A stretch of 13,850 bases of DNA from Candidatus Poribacteria bacterium (GCA_012961655.1 DTYX01000802.1:1-13850); one strand, 5' to 3'; positions 1 through 7,403 are shown, counted from the stretch's first letter. The notes: a model not told the origin generated them from the letters alone. A program made the numbers and translations.

Positions 1-778
1 CGAGACCATTCTGGAATGATTCTTTAATCTCCGCTGGTGTTCGGGCTATATTGGAGATGCGGACTTCATCTATGATGCCTTTGTAAAAACGATGATTGGG
101 CGCGCCTCGCGCAGGTACGCGGACTTCAGCGGCAATGCCGAGGGATTCGTCATTCATGCGAATTCCACCGGTGGCTTTCACTCTGGAATCTTCCTCACCG
201 TTGATGTAAAATACTTTTTCCTTTCCATCGTAGGTGACAGCGATGTGCGTCCAATCGCCAATTTTGATATTTTTCTTGCTCAAATGATACCCCGGCGGAT
301 TCACATCATAGAAATAGTTTCCAATCTTGCCATTTCTTACCTGCATGTAGTAAGCCACATCCTTCGTCGTAACGGACATCGAATCGCCGGAAACCACGAG
401 CACTTCGGGTTTTACCCAAGCCTCCATGGTAATCTGGTCGCTGATATCCATGGTCTTGGAATCCAAAACTTCCAAGTAGTTTGTACCATCGAAGTACAGA
501 GCTTCGCCGAACTTGCCTTCTACAGATTTGGGCGGGCCAGATGGCTGAACACCTGGATTTACAGCTTTTTTGCCGCCCTGGGTGTTGACTAAACCATCAT
601 TGCCGTTGCCAGAAAAGTCCTTGACTTTAGTCAACTTTCCGCCATCGAGAACCAGGGAATCTTTATCAAAGTTGAGTAGACACATAGTATGCTCATCAAC
701 TGGCTTTGCCCAGACTAGACCCAACAAACTCAGCATAAGCGCGATGATTAGAAGATTAACAATCAAAAATATTCTCAT
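1..778 (-). CDS. Secreted LamG-domain (concanavalin A-like) protein, 3' end cut by window edge
   Basis: The reading frame starts with ATG at 778 and stays open for 259 codons to the left edge, so the C-terminus is missing. AGGAG lies 6 nt before the ATG. Residues 1-24 form a signal peptide: a short basic start, a long hydrophobic stretch and a probable cut after VWA. The rest is one LamG/laminin-G-like jelly-roll domain. DFSGNGNDG is at 54-62, ALYFDGTNYLEV at 93-104, MEAWVKP at 118-124, DWTHIAVTYDGKEKVFYING at 175-194 and YKGIIDEVRISNIARTPAEI at 232-251. The last motif is the usual end of a LamG domain, so little of the domain is lost, though further domains could follow. LamG domains bind glycans or other extracellular ligands, so an exported binding or surface role is likely; the ligand cannot be read from the sequence. 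Family assignment is firm, function is not. Confidence 0.88.
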   Translation of the reverse strand, partial: MRIFLIVNLLIIALMLSLLGLVWAKPVDEHTMCLLNFDKDSLVLDGGKLTKVKDFSGNGNDGLVNTQGGKKAVNPGVQPSGPPKSVEGKFGEALYFDGTNYLEVLDSKTMDISDQITMEAWVKPEVLVVSGDSMSVTTKDVAYYMQVRNGKIGNYFYDVNPPGYHLSKKNIKIGDWTHIAVTYDGKEKVFYINGEEDSRVKATGGIRMNDESLGIAAEVRVPARGAPNHRFYKGIIDEVRISNIARTPAEIKESFQNGL

Positions 779-809
779 GGTATTCTCCTTCGTCATTTTG
801 ATTAACAAG

Positions 810-836
810 ATTATCTTATAAATATAATTTTGTCAA
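810..836 (-). promoter_or_regulatory. Candidate sigma70 promoter for the LamG gene
   Basis: On the minus strand a perfect TTGACA (831-836) is followed after 15 nt by GATAAT (810-815). The spacing is shorter than the usual 16-18 nt. The element lies about 32 nt upstream of the LamG start and just downstream of the inverted repeat at 860-932. Confidence 0.4.
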
Positions 837-859
837 TAGAAATTCGGTTTAAATCGCTG

Positions 860-932
860 AATAGCCGCTGATTATTAGACGCCGCTGATCTAATAACCAA
901 ACATCAGTGTTATCTGGAAATCAGCGGCTATT
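860..932. repeat. Nested inverted repeat overlapping the 3' end of the HIT gene
   Basis: AATAGCCGCTGATT (860-873) and AATCAGCGGCTATT (919-932) are perfect 14-bp inverted copies. Nested inside are TTATTAGA (872-879) and TCTAATAA (889-896), with a further GCCGCTGAT direct copy at 881-889. The block resembles degenerate intergenic palindromic repeats of the AATCAGCGGC type. It fills the gap between the HIT and LamG genes, and its right arm covers the last three sense codons (Asn-Ser-Arg) and the TGA stop of the HIT gene. It may also fold as a transcript-end hairpin for the HIT gene, but no T-run follows it closely. Confidence 0.75.
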
Positions 933-1421
933 TTCCCGGAAAGCTTCACGGAGACGATACTGCGTTTTATTTGGGTCCTCCACAATAATTTTGGCTCCGC
1001 CTATAATGTCGATGAAGCCCAATTCTCTCTGATATCGCGGGACGATATGTAAATGAAGATGCTGGATACTCGCCCCAGCAGCGCTGCCGATATTATATCC
1101 GATGTTGTACCCACGAGGTGAATATAGTTTATCCAGCACATTCAAACAGAGCTTTTGGACATCATGCAACTGTTCTACTTCTCCAGAGGTCAATTCGCGA
1201 ACGTCTAGTATGTGTCGTTCAGGGAAAACTATTAGATGTCCTGGAGTATAAGGATACAGATTCAACGAGACGAAAAACAGTTCCGATTGATATACCTCCA
1301 ATTTTTCCACTCGTTCATCGCCGGATATAATCCCACATAAAATACATTCGACATCGGGACGGTTCTTGCCTCGCACATAAGCCATTTTATTTGGCGTAAA
1401 GAGATTTTTCCATGCACTCAT
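921..1421 (-). CDS. HIT-family protein, Ap4A phosphorylase-like
   Basis: This 166-aa protein belongs to the histidine triad superfamily of nucleotide hydrolases and transferases. The active-site triad HLHLHIV is at 121-127, where the middle histidine region forms the nucleotidyl intermediate. It is preceded by NIGYNIGSAAGASIQ (106-120) and followed by PRY. A CILC pair (C26, C29) near the N-terminus is the usual zinc pair of this subgroup. Length and motif order (NLYPYTPGHLIVFPERH at 54-70, then FIDIIGG after the triad) fit the bacterial diadenosine tetraphosphate phosphorylase branch better than the shorter Hint hydrolases. That branch cleaves Ap4A with phosphate to ATP and ADP. The start is ATG with GAGGT about 10 nt upstream. 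The last three codons and the stop lie inside an inverted repeat, so the native C-terminus may have been altered. Substrate is inferred from subgroup only. Confidence 0.88.
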   Translation of the reverse strand: MSAWKNLFTPNKMAYVRGKNRPDVECILCGIISGDERVEKLEVYQSELFFVSLNLYPYTPGHLIVFPERHILDVRELTSGEVEQLHDVQKLCLNVLDKLYSPRGYNIGYNIGSAAGASIQHLHLHIVPRYQRELGFIDIIGGAKIIVEDPNKTQYRLREAFRENSR

Positions 1422-1587
1422 GTTTTATGTGACCTCGCTGGTCAATTGCCAAAATTCCGAAATAAATAATACCATAAAAAAACGTAAAATTTAACGGAAA
1501 ATATTTTTCAGACTAGAAATTCCCCACGCGAAAAAGTAATGGGATGTAGCAGTTACTTATCTCACAGGGTGAACCAGAATCGGACTT

Positions 1588-2769
1588 TCAAGCGTGCGGA
1601 GGTTCAGTAACGATTTCCGCGACGTCCAGCACGTACATCTGGCGGTGTCCTTCATGTACGGAATCAATACAGACTTGTTGTCCATCGCGGCGCCAGCGCG
1701 GATGGAGGTCGCACCTAATTTCGCCGTCGAGTTCCTTCGGAGCGAAAAAACGTCCGATGTCCAGTCGGCATCCATCGGAGTGACGGTAGAGAATTAATGT
1801 GCGCATTCGCTCGCGGTCTGGATAGGTGTCAGTCAGAATCCAATGTCCATTGGGGGAATAGGAACAGTGGCCATCGGCCGTCAAAATACCCTCACCGACG
1901 ACTTCTACTTTATTCTCGCGGTCGGTGAACAGGAAATATCGGTCACCAATATGGCGTTGACGCGCCCAGGCTAGAATCTGATGCGGATTGCGCCAGTCGA
2001 AGTGCGATACCATTTCATGGTCTGCCACGCAGCAAATCTCCGAACCATCTGGGTTGGCGGTGAACATACGCGTCCATCGCCCTCCGTCGGGACGTCGCCA
2101 GCGATGAAGGAAGAGAAAACGCGTATCATTGGGGTTGAAGAGCATATGGTTAAACCAATGTTTAGCATCATCCATACTTGAGTTGTGACGGATGCTCACA
2201 ATCTGTGCCAGCGAAATAATCAGCTTATGCTCCCCGGTATTCAAGTCCATCCAGTAGATGCCGTCATCGTCAGGAGCAATTTCGTCTTCGTAAGGGTCAG
2301 GCAAGCCAACGTAGCCGTAGCCTGGGCGCGTCTGATGTAAGCGGGCAAAATTGAGGGTGACGGCAGATTTACCATCGCGACTGACGGCATAAATGGGCAA
2401 TGGGAGTGTGCGACTTTCTGCTGTATGCACGTCGCGAATTACGGATACAAATCGCTCCCCGTCGCGATAATTGTAGATAATCGAACTGTCGGGCGCCGTT
2501 GGCAACCATTGCAACATAGCGCCTTGTTGCCAATTCCACGCTTGCGTCTCCGCAAGAGGTAGCCATCGGCTATTATCACTAAGGTCGATAATCCCAATTG
2601 TGGCAATGTCGTTTGGCGTCGGCGGTCGGTCGATGAAAATTGTTTCCAATCCGAGTAAATACCGGCTACTTTTATCCCACGGAGATTTATCGTAGTAGCC
2701 GAAGAAATGGTGCCGAGGACCAGCAGTCACCGCTCGCGCGGCGGGATAAGTGAAATCATTTGAATTCAT
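1588..2769 (-). CDS. Beta-propeller protein, distantly oligogalacturonate lyase/TolB-like
   Basis: A 393-aa cytoplasmic-looking protein without a signal peptide. Aspartate-rich beta-propeller blade repeats run through it: for example AVSRDGKSAVTLNF (128-141), FNPNDTRFLFLHRW (211-224), SYSPNGHWILTDTY (303-316) and HPRWRRDGQQVCIDS (356-370). The N-terminus has a conserved-looking HHFFGYYDKSPWD (20-32). The end (SVHEGHRQMYVLD, 370-382) resembles the last blade of oligogalacturonate lyases (family PL22) and PD40/TolB-like propellers. Many histidines (204, 208, 251, 256, 301, 356, 372) could form a metal or catalytic site, as in PL22, but I cannot align them reliably. I chose ATG 2769 over the in-frame ATG 2775 because AGGAGG (2777-2782) is 7 nt from the former and only 1 nt from the latter. 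The fold call is good; lyase activity is a guess, and a structural glycan-related role is equally possible. Confidence 0.72.
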   Translation of the reverse strand: MNSNDFTYPAARAVTAGPRHHFFGYYDKSPWDKSSRYLLGLETIFIDRPPTPNDIATIGIIDLSDNSRWLPLAETQAWNWQQGAMLQWLPTAPDSSIIYNYRDGERFVSVIRDVHTAESRTLPLPIYAVSRDGKSAVTLNFARLHQTRPGYGYVGLPDPYEDEIAPDDDGIYWMDLNTGEHKLIISLAQIVSIRHNSSMDDAKHWFNHMLFNPNDTRFLFLHRWRRPDGGRWTRMFTANPDGSEICCVADHEMVSHFDWRNPHQILAWARQRHIGDRYFLFTDRENKVEVVGEGILTADGHCSYSPNGHWILTDTYPDRERMRTLILYRHSDGCRLDIGRFFAPKELDGEIRCDLHPRWRRDGQQVCIDSVHEGHRQMYVLDVAEIVTEPPHA

Positions 2770-2776
2770 AGACATG

Positions 2777-2782
2777 CCTCCT
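2777..2782 (-). promoter_or_regulatory. Ribosome binding site that decides the start of the propeller gene
   Basis: A perfect AGGAGG lies 7 nt before ATG 2769 but only 1 nt before ATG 2775. The inner ATG is therefore the likely initiation codon, shortening the protein by two residues. Confidence 0.75.
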
Positions 2783-2862
2783 ATATGTTATGCTTGTAGC
2801 AGGGAAGCGAACATTCTTGCGTTTATGAATCGGCGAAAACATTTAACTTCTATTCAAAGTCA

Positions 2863-2891
2863 GTTGTATACTATGCTGATAATCATGTCAA
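2863..2891 (-). promoter_or_regulatory. Candidate sigma70 promoter for the propeller gene
   Basis: The minus strand carries a perfect TTGACA (2886-2891), 17 nt of spacer, then TACAAC (2863-2868), a 4/6 match to the -10 box. An overlapping TATACA gives 15-nt spacing. The leader would be about 85 nt. Confidence 0.4.
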
Positions 2892-3044
2892 AACTAAGCG
2901 CTAACTGTTTAATGTCGAGCGAAACAGCGTTTCACACCACACGAAGCACATTCTTACTTATTTTATGTTAGCACCGCCTTTTCGCGATGTCAATGAAAAA
3001 ATTCTTGAGATGAGCATGAAAAAATGGTAAGATTAATCAAAATT

Positions 3045-3072
3045 TTGCTGTTCTTTTACTTACTTATATGAT
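3045..3072 (+). promoter_or_regulatory. Candidate sigma70 promoter for the URO-D-like gene
   Basis: TTGCTG (3045-3050), a 16-nt spacer and TATGAT (3067-3072) lie about 50 nt upstream of the start at 3125. Both boxes match the consensus at 4-5 of 6 positions. Confidence 0.4.
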
Positions 3073-3124
3073 AATAGTGTTTTGAAAGAAACTGATTGTT
3101 GAAAGGACTGAAGGAGAGTAGAAT

Positions 3125-4186
3125 ATGACATTAAAAGAGAGAATTTGGGGCGCTGTCTGGGGTAAAGATATAGATAGAGTTCCCTTCACTACATATCCAG
3201 GGTTATTTCCTGAAAGAGAACCGCTTGTAAAAGCGGGTTTGATAGGTACTATGAACCGCTGTGCCGTTTATCGGGAATCATCCACTGCCGATATTAAACG
3301 GAGCAGTGAGGAATATCAAGTGGGCAATGAAAAGCGCGTTCGACATACATTGCGGACTCCTGTTGGCGAAATATCAGAGACATTGAGAACTGGCGGCGGC
3401 TATGGCAGCAGTTTACGGTGTGAATTTCTTATTAAGGAGCCTGAAGACTATGAGGTCATGAAATATATAGTTCGCAACAGACAATATACGCCGAATTATG
3501 ATGGTCTTCTCGAAACTGAAAAGACGGTGGGAGACGATGGCGTCGTCGTCGGAAATGTGAAATATTCTCCGATTCAAGAGATGCTCGTTTTGCTGATGGG
3601 GGCTGAACGTTTCTCAATCGATTATTATGAACGCAGAGATCTGTTCGATTCACTTTATGATGCCATAACAGAGAAGGATAGAGAGATATACAAAATCGCC
3701 GCCGAATCACCAGCGCAAGCGGTCATATATGGTGATAACATCACAAGTCAAATGATAGGACTTGAAAGATTCGAAAAATACGTTATCCCACGCTACAATG
3801 AGCTCGGCTCTATGCTGCATGAAAAAGGCAAACTTCTCGGTGTACACATGGACGGCAATCATCAACATCTGAAGCAAGCCATAGCTGATTCGGAGGTTGA
3901 TATCGTCGAGGCGTTTAATCCCGCGCCGGATGGGGATATATCAGTCAAAGAAGCAAGGGAGGCTTGGGCGGAGAAAACGATATGGATTAACTTCACTTCC
4001 TCATTTCATCTCGCGGAGCCAGAGCTTATCAGAAAACATACGATTGACCTCCTGAGGCAGTCTTATCCTGGCAATCGTTTTATCATCGGTACAACGGAGA
4101 ATGTCCCAGACCATGTTCGGCAGGCGAGTATGAAAATCATCGCGGAAACGCTACGTGAAAAAGGCACATTTCCTTTATCAGTGTGA
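3125..4186 (+). CDS. Uroporphyrinogen decarboxylase/cobalamin methyltransferase superfamily protein
   Basis: A 353-aa protein of the URO-D/MtaA/CmuA TIM-barrel superfamily. AAGGAG 8-9 nt before ATG supports the start. The C-terminal half is the most telling: GVHMDGNHQHL (239-249), VDIVEAFNPAPDGD (258-271), an AREAW...IWINF stretch (277-290) and IIGTTENVP (320-328). In corrinoid methyltransferases of this superfamily the first segment reads H-x-C and a second cysteine near the last segment completes a zinc site. Here the positions are H241-M-D243 and GTTENVP, so both cysteines are absent. True HemE proteins have an N-terminal arginine-rich substrate motif that I do not see. The protein is therefore probably neither a heme enzyme nor a standard zinc methyltransferase. 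It stands alone in its orientation, converging on the DUF362 gene with 78 bp between them. Superfamily membership is firm; substrate unknown. Confidence 0.82.
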   Translation: MTLKERIWGAVWGKDIDRVPFTTYPGLFPEREPLVKAGLIGTMNRCAVYRESSTADIKRSSEEYQVGNEKRVRHTLRTPVGEISETLRTGGGYGSSLRCEFLIKEPEDYEVMKYIVRNRQYTPNYDGLLETEKTVGDDGVVVGNVKYSPIQEMLVLLMGAERFSIDYYERRDLFDSLYDAITEKDREIYKIAAESPAQAVIYGDNITSQMIGLERFEKYVIPRYNELGSMLHEKGKLLGVHMDGNHQHLKQAIADSEVDIVEAFNPAPDGDISVKEAREAWAEKTIWINFTSSFHLAEPELIRKHTIDLLRQSYPGNRFIIGTTENVPDHVRQASMKIIAETLREKGTFPLSV

Positions 4187-4196
4187 GGCAGCTAAG

Positions 4197-4242
4197 AAAA
4201 AAACTTACAAATACTCCCGTCGGATTGCCAAAAGCGGCGGAG
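4197..4242 (-). terminator. Weak candidate terminator after the DUF362 gene
   Basis: On the minus strand an imperfect stem, CTCCGCCG with CGACGGGAG (4214-4242, one bulge and one wobble, 12-nt loop), is followed by T-rich sequence ending in seven T at 4197-4203. The T-run is about 10 nt from the stem, so efficiency is doubtful. Confidence 0.3.
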
Positions 4243-4264
4243 ATGAACAAATGGTATAATTTGG

Positions 4265-5467
4265 TTAAAAGTTATGCAAATCAGCAATCGCATGGTGTAC
4301 GATGTTTGGGTCTATCTTCAAAGCGTCACAGGCGCCATCGGTAATCTTTATACCGTGTGGCGGACAACCTGGGACGAAGACGCCCAGATGTTGATATCTT
4401 CGCGCGCATCGACCAAGCACAACGGGTGTTCCGCTCAGAGGTGGTATTTCATCAGGCGTTCCCATGATTAATGTCAGATCAGACAATCTATCATGAAATC
4501 CCGCTTTATTCAAATAGATAAAGGCGCTCAGACTTTCCCCCATGCACCCCGTGCAGGTGTTCTTTTCAATTATATTTGCGCCGCCGAATCGCTCCTGAGC
4601 GGCTTGCAGAAATGGGATAAATGGTCGTCTAACAGATTCTATTTTCTCGCCGCGCACTTCAATGCAACTCAAGTCGGCAATGCCGAGATTCGCTTCGGCT
4701 GCCAGTTGTACATGCAAAATATCTTTTACGTCAAATCCCGCGACATCTGCGCATACTGCATCGACAGCAACGACATCACCACCGGCGATAATCAAGTTCA
4801 AAGGCACTCTATCAGCTTCATCCGAGTGTGTGCCTTGTGTACCGATAATCCCATCGACTACAGTGAATGTTGGCTTTGCCACTCGGTTTAAATCTACGAT
4901 GCCTCGATCTAAGCCAAGCTGGTGAGTACGTTTTTTCTCATTGCTGGGTAAGACACCTTTCATATTTTTAAGCCCGCACGTGATTCCCGTGCGGATATGC
5001 GTTTTGATAACGGGTAGGGAGATGATAATATCCGCTTCCAGCGCTGTCTTGGCAATGGCAAAAGTATCCATGACAAAAGCATCAGGTACTTCCACCTCTA
5101 CTTGCTCATCACGATTGAGGTCGACTATCTCAACGCCAAGTTTTGCCGCAACTTCCAGTAAGCCGGCTACTGTCATACAGCGAATTGAGTCAAAGCGTGA
5201 TGGAAAATCATAGCCCACCGAGGAACCCTCTCCAATGATAACTCTCTTTGGATTTTTCTCTTTGACTAATGTTGTTACCGTTTCTACAACTCGCGCGTCG
5301 GTAATTACACCCGAACCCGATTTTGAAGGACTTACCGTATTGGGTTTAACCAAAACTGTTGCGTCTTTCCAGGGCAAAGATTCAAAACTATCAGTCAATG
5401 CAACGCTTTTCCTGACAGCATCCTCAACGTCTTCATTCTGAAGTCTAACGATAGAAACGACGGACAC
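4265..5467 (-). CDS. DUF362 family protein
   Basis: A 400-aa DUF362 protein. The family hallmark is SLPVIKTHIRTGITCGLKNM (150-169), followed by a KGVLP segment; the N-terminal part has VLVKPNTVSP (38-47) and VIIGEGSSVG (76-85). VDGIIGTQGTHSDEAD (204-219) and AGGDVVAVDAVCADVAG (228-244) follow. Beyond the DUF362 core is a roughly 100-residue extension with a CTGC pair (C305, C308), C354, and C368 within VFVPGCPPHG. It could hold a metal or Fe-S cluster, although it is not a 2[4Fe-4S] ferredoxin. DUF362 proteins often sit near redox or corrinoid enzymes, but no reaction is established. The start is GTG with AAGGAGG about 8 nt upstream; no competing ATG has a better site. It is followed on the opposite strand by the URO-D-like gene and lies 166 bp downstream of the aldo/keto reductase, perhaps co-transcribed with it. 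Confidence 0.85.
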   Translation of the reverse strand: MSVVSIVRLQNEDVEDAVRKSVALTDSFESLPWKDATVLVKPNTVSPSKSGSGVITDARVVETVTTLVKEKNPKRVIIGEGSSVGYDFPSRFDSIRCMTVAGLLEVAAKLGVEIVDLNRDEQVEVEVPDAFVMDTFAIAKTALEADIIISLPVIKTHIRTGITCGLKNMKGVLPSNEKKRTHQLGLDRGIVDLNRVAKPTFTVVDGIIGTQGTHSDEADRVPLNLIIAGGDVVAVDAVCADVAGFDVKDILHVQLAAEANLGIADLSCIEVRGEKIESVRRPFIPFLQAAQERFGGANIIEKNTCTGCMGESLSAFIYLNKAGFHDRLSDLTLIMGTPDEIPPLSGTPVVLGRCARRYQHLGVFVPGCPPHGIKITDGACDALKIDPNIVHHAIADLHNF

Positions 5468-5633
5468 CTTTCGCGCCTCCTTTCCTTGTTGAGCAGAGTT
5501 TAATACGAAAAACTGGATAAATCAAGAATAAATTAGATTTCAATATTAAAGGGGATAGAGAACAAAAAAACAGGAAAACGAGACGAAGTTGATGAAAATT
5601 TTGAGAGCAACCACGTCCAGATGGAATGTCAAA

Positions 5634-6455
5634 CTATCGCCGATGCACTTCTTTAAGGTCGAGCCGTGCGCTTACATTATCGGAGACGGCGTTTGTCCAT
5701 TCCACATCTTCGAGGCTTTGCAGGCTCATCAAAGCGACATCCACCAGTGGATTAGAAAGCACGTAATTGAGCAGGAAACTATCGAGGTCGACATCCGCCA
5801 TTTTGTCGGGAAATGACAGGCGCATCAATTTTTGAAACGCGCCGCTGGTGGTGCTGCGCATCAAAATGATGCCCATATTCTGAGCTTCTGCTTCAGGAAT
5901 GACGCCCAAACCGCTGAAAGAATCGCAGGTGCTTTGGTACATCAGATTATAATGCACCTGAATTATATCGAACGCCCCAGTAGCAATTAGTTGCGACACT
6001 CCGCCCGATGGACCATCCGCCGAAAAACCTATAAAGCGAACTTTGCCCTCTCGTTGCAATTTTCGATACGTTTCCAATCCCCCTCGATTGAGAATCTTGT
6101 CAGCATCATCTTGTGGAATCCAGCCGCCATGAAATTGCAGGATATCGATGACATCGGTTTTCAAGCGTTTCAAGCTACCCTCTAAATTGGCGATAATGCC
6201 TTTCGGGTCGCGCGCTTCGGTTTTAGTCGCAACGATACACTCATTACGCCGCTGGCGAATCGCTTCTCCGATAATCGTTTCGCTGACGCCATTGCCGTAA
6301 GTAGGGGCGGTATCAAAAAAATTAAGCCCCAAATCCATCGCCCGGTGAAGCGTGTCGATAATTGGCTGCTGTTCTTCGGTTTGCCTTACTCGACCGCCGC
6401 CGTAGCCGATTTCTGAAACACGTAGCCCAGTACGCCCTAATGTTCTGTATTGCAT
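5634..6455 (-). CDS. Aldo/keto reductase
   Basis: A 273-aa NADPH-dependent oxidoreductase of the AKR (beta/alpha)8-barrel superfamily. It begins MQYRTLGRTGLRVSEIGYGG, typical of bacterial AKRs. The catalytic tetrad is visible: D48 and Y53 in FFDTAPTYGNG (46-56), K78 in VATKTE (75-80) and H109 in LQFHGGW (106-112). REGKVRFIGFS (135-145) is the usual strand before the cofactor part. The protein is somewhat shorter than the common 310-330 residues and ends soon after the C-terminal helices, so the final substrate loop is reduced. GGGGAG lies 9 nt before ATG. The substrate, probably a sugar or another carbonyl compound, cannot be deduced. Downstream on the same strand is the DUF362 gene. Confidence 0.92.
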   Translation of the reverse strand: MQYRTLGRTGLRVSEIGYGGGRVRQTEEQQPIIDTLHRAMDLGLNFFDTAPTYGNGVSETIIGEAIRQRRNECIVATKTEARDPKGIIANLEGSLKRLKTDVIDILQFHGGWIPQDDADKILNRGGLETYRKLQREGKVRFIGFSADGPSGGVSQLIATGAFDIIQVHYNLMYQSTCDSFSGLGVIPEAEAQNMGIILMRSTTSGAFQKLMRLSFPDKMADVDLDSFLLNYVLSNPLVDVALMSLQSLEDVEWTNAVSDNVSARLDLKEVHRR

Positions 6456-6601
6456 AGTTATTTTCTCCCCTTTGCGCTAAATTATGGCGTTTCACATTGA
6501 CAATAAGATAACGCTTATTTTATCAAATCTATCGTCCTCACGGCAAGAAAATTTCTATCTGTCGCATCAACGCAAATTTTCCATGCAAAAAATAGCGTAG
6601 T

Positions 6602-6619
6602 AGAATTGACAACAATTCT
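6602..6619. promoter_or_regulatory. Operator-like inverted repeat
   Basis: AGAATTG (6602-6608), spacer ACAA, and CAATTCT (6613-6619) make a perfect 7-bp palindrome with a 4-nt centre, the size of a site for a dimeric helix-turn-helix regulator. It lies about 80 bp upstream of the -35 box at 6700 and about 150 bp from the reductase start, so it could act on either gene. No known operator consensus is recognised. Confidence 0.35.
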
Positions 6620-6699
6620 GAACGTTTGCTAGAACAAACCTTTGAGAATCTCTGGCGATTTTACAGAAATTTACGAAGGTTACTGATTTTACATTCGCC

Positions 6700-6729
6700 T
6701 TGACAAAAAGATGAAAAATGTGTTATAAT
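6700..6729 (+). promoter_or_regulatory. Strong sigma70 promoter of the secreted-protein gene
   Basis: TTGACA (6700-6705), 18 nt, then TATAAT (6724-6729), both perfect, with a TG at 6721-6722 giving an extended -10. The start codon at 6776 implies a leader of about 40 nt that includes AAGGAG. Confidence 0.8.
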
Positions 6730-6775
6730 TACTTTGTATATGATATTCATCAAGATTTAGAAAGGAGTATCAAAG

Positions 6776-7378
6776 ATGAAACGGTTTTGGTACTTAGTAC
6801 TGGTTTTGTTGTTTATGGCAACCCTGATTCCATTTACTGCAAACAGTGCTAAAGCAAAAAATGCTTCCACCACATGGGGAGCGCTTAAAAATGGTGTTGA
6901 TGTCAAAGCAGCTCCCTCAAGAAGTTCCGTGGGGCGTGATGGAATATTCCATTCAGGCGTGCCGTCCAGGAGAACCGCACTATCGCAAAACATGCAAGAA
7001 ACTCTGACGGAGATAGGTATGTTGCTCGATAGGAACATCCTGGCTGAGGCAGCAATAGGACCGGCGGCGGTGACTGTAGAGTTCCAGGATATAGACGGAA
7101 ACCCCATCTCCACCATTTCAAAACCGAGTCCGGTTAGAGTACAAGCAACGCATGAGCCCATTACTCCCTTCAAAGGCATTTGCATTTTGGTTTTGCCTGT
7201 CACTAATCCAATATATAAAGAGACCATGCTGCAGATAAGAGAGTACGAACCTGGCAGCGGTGCAGAACATTACTATTTCTACATCCCTAATTGGAGCCAG
7301 ATTGAAGGTAAAGCAATTGGGATAGTGAGTATCCCTGGTGTTGGCGTAGGTTTCGACGTCTTAACTATATCGCCATAA
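6776..7378 (+). CDS. Small secreted protein of unknown function
   Basis: I do not recognise this 200-aa protein. AAGGAG 8 nt before ATG and a consensus promoter upstream support it as a real, well-expressed gene. Residues 1-27 are a clear signal peptide (MKRFW start, hydrophobic 6-20, probable cut after SAKA). There is no lipobox cysteine, so the mature part should be free in the periplasm or outside. The mature protein begins with a low-complexity, Ser/Thr/Ala-rich stretch including STTWGALKNG (31-40), then a helix-prone region (70-95). After that comes a beta-rich part with AAVTVEFQDIDGNPIST (96-112) and YYFYIPNWSQIEGKAIGIVS (165-184), which suggests an Ig-like or beta-sandwich fold. It has only one cysteine in the mature part (in KGICILVLP). 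The gene is monocistronic and ends at the hairpin at 7404-7436. Confidence 0.8.
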   Translation: MKRFWYLVLVLLFMATLIPFTANSAKAKNASTTWGALKNGVDVKAAPSRSSVGRDGIFHSGVPSRRTALSQNMQETLTEIGMLLDRNILAEAAIGPAAVTVEFQDIDGNPISTISKPSPVRVQATHEPITPFKGICILVLPVTNPIYKETMLQIREYEPGSGAEHYYFYIPNWSQIEGKAIGIVSIPGVGVGFDVLTISP

Positions 7379-7403
7379 CACTTAAATGTTGCCCCAAATT
7401 TGT

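Larger units (their letters stand above)
2776..3124. other. Divergent intergenic region between propeller and URO-D-like genes
   Basis: The 349 bp separate two divergently transcribed genes. Apart from one candidate promoter on each strand and a small GAAAC-AGC-GTTTC palindrome at 2921-2933, I see no RNA gene or convincing coding sequence. Plus-strand frames here lack a good ribosome site or any recognisable protein. Confidence 0.6.
6456..6775. other. Divergent intergenic region with promoter and operator-like palindrome
   Basis: The 320 bp lie between the divergent aldo/keto reductase and secreted-protein genes. They hold the inverted repeat at 6602-6619 and the strong promoter at 6700-6729. 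No clear minus-strand promoter for the reductase stands out, and no RNA gene is seen. Confidence 0.6.

Noticed and set aside
92..592. Plus-strand open frame of 166 codons
   Set aside because: It lies antisense to the LamG gene, whose minus-strand frame has a signal peptide, ribosome site and clear domain motifs.
1534..1558. AAGTAA/TTACTT pair as a terminator of the propeller gene
   Set aside because: The stem is only 6 bp, mostly A-T, with a 13-nt loop, so it is unlikely to terminate transcription.
2750..2971. Possible 73-aa gene in the divergent intergenic region
   Set aside because: It overlaps the start and ribosome site of the propeller gene, has no Shine-Dalgarno sequence of its own and no recognisable motif.
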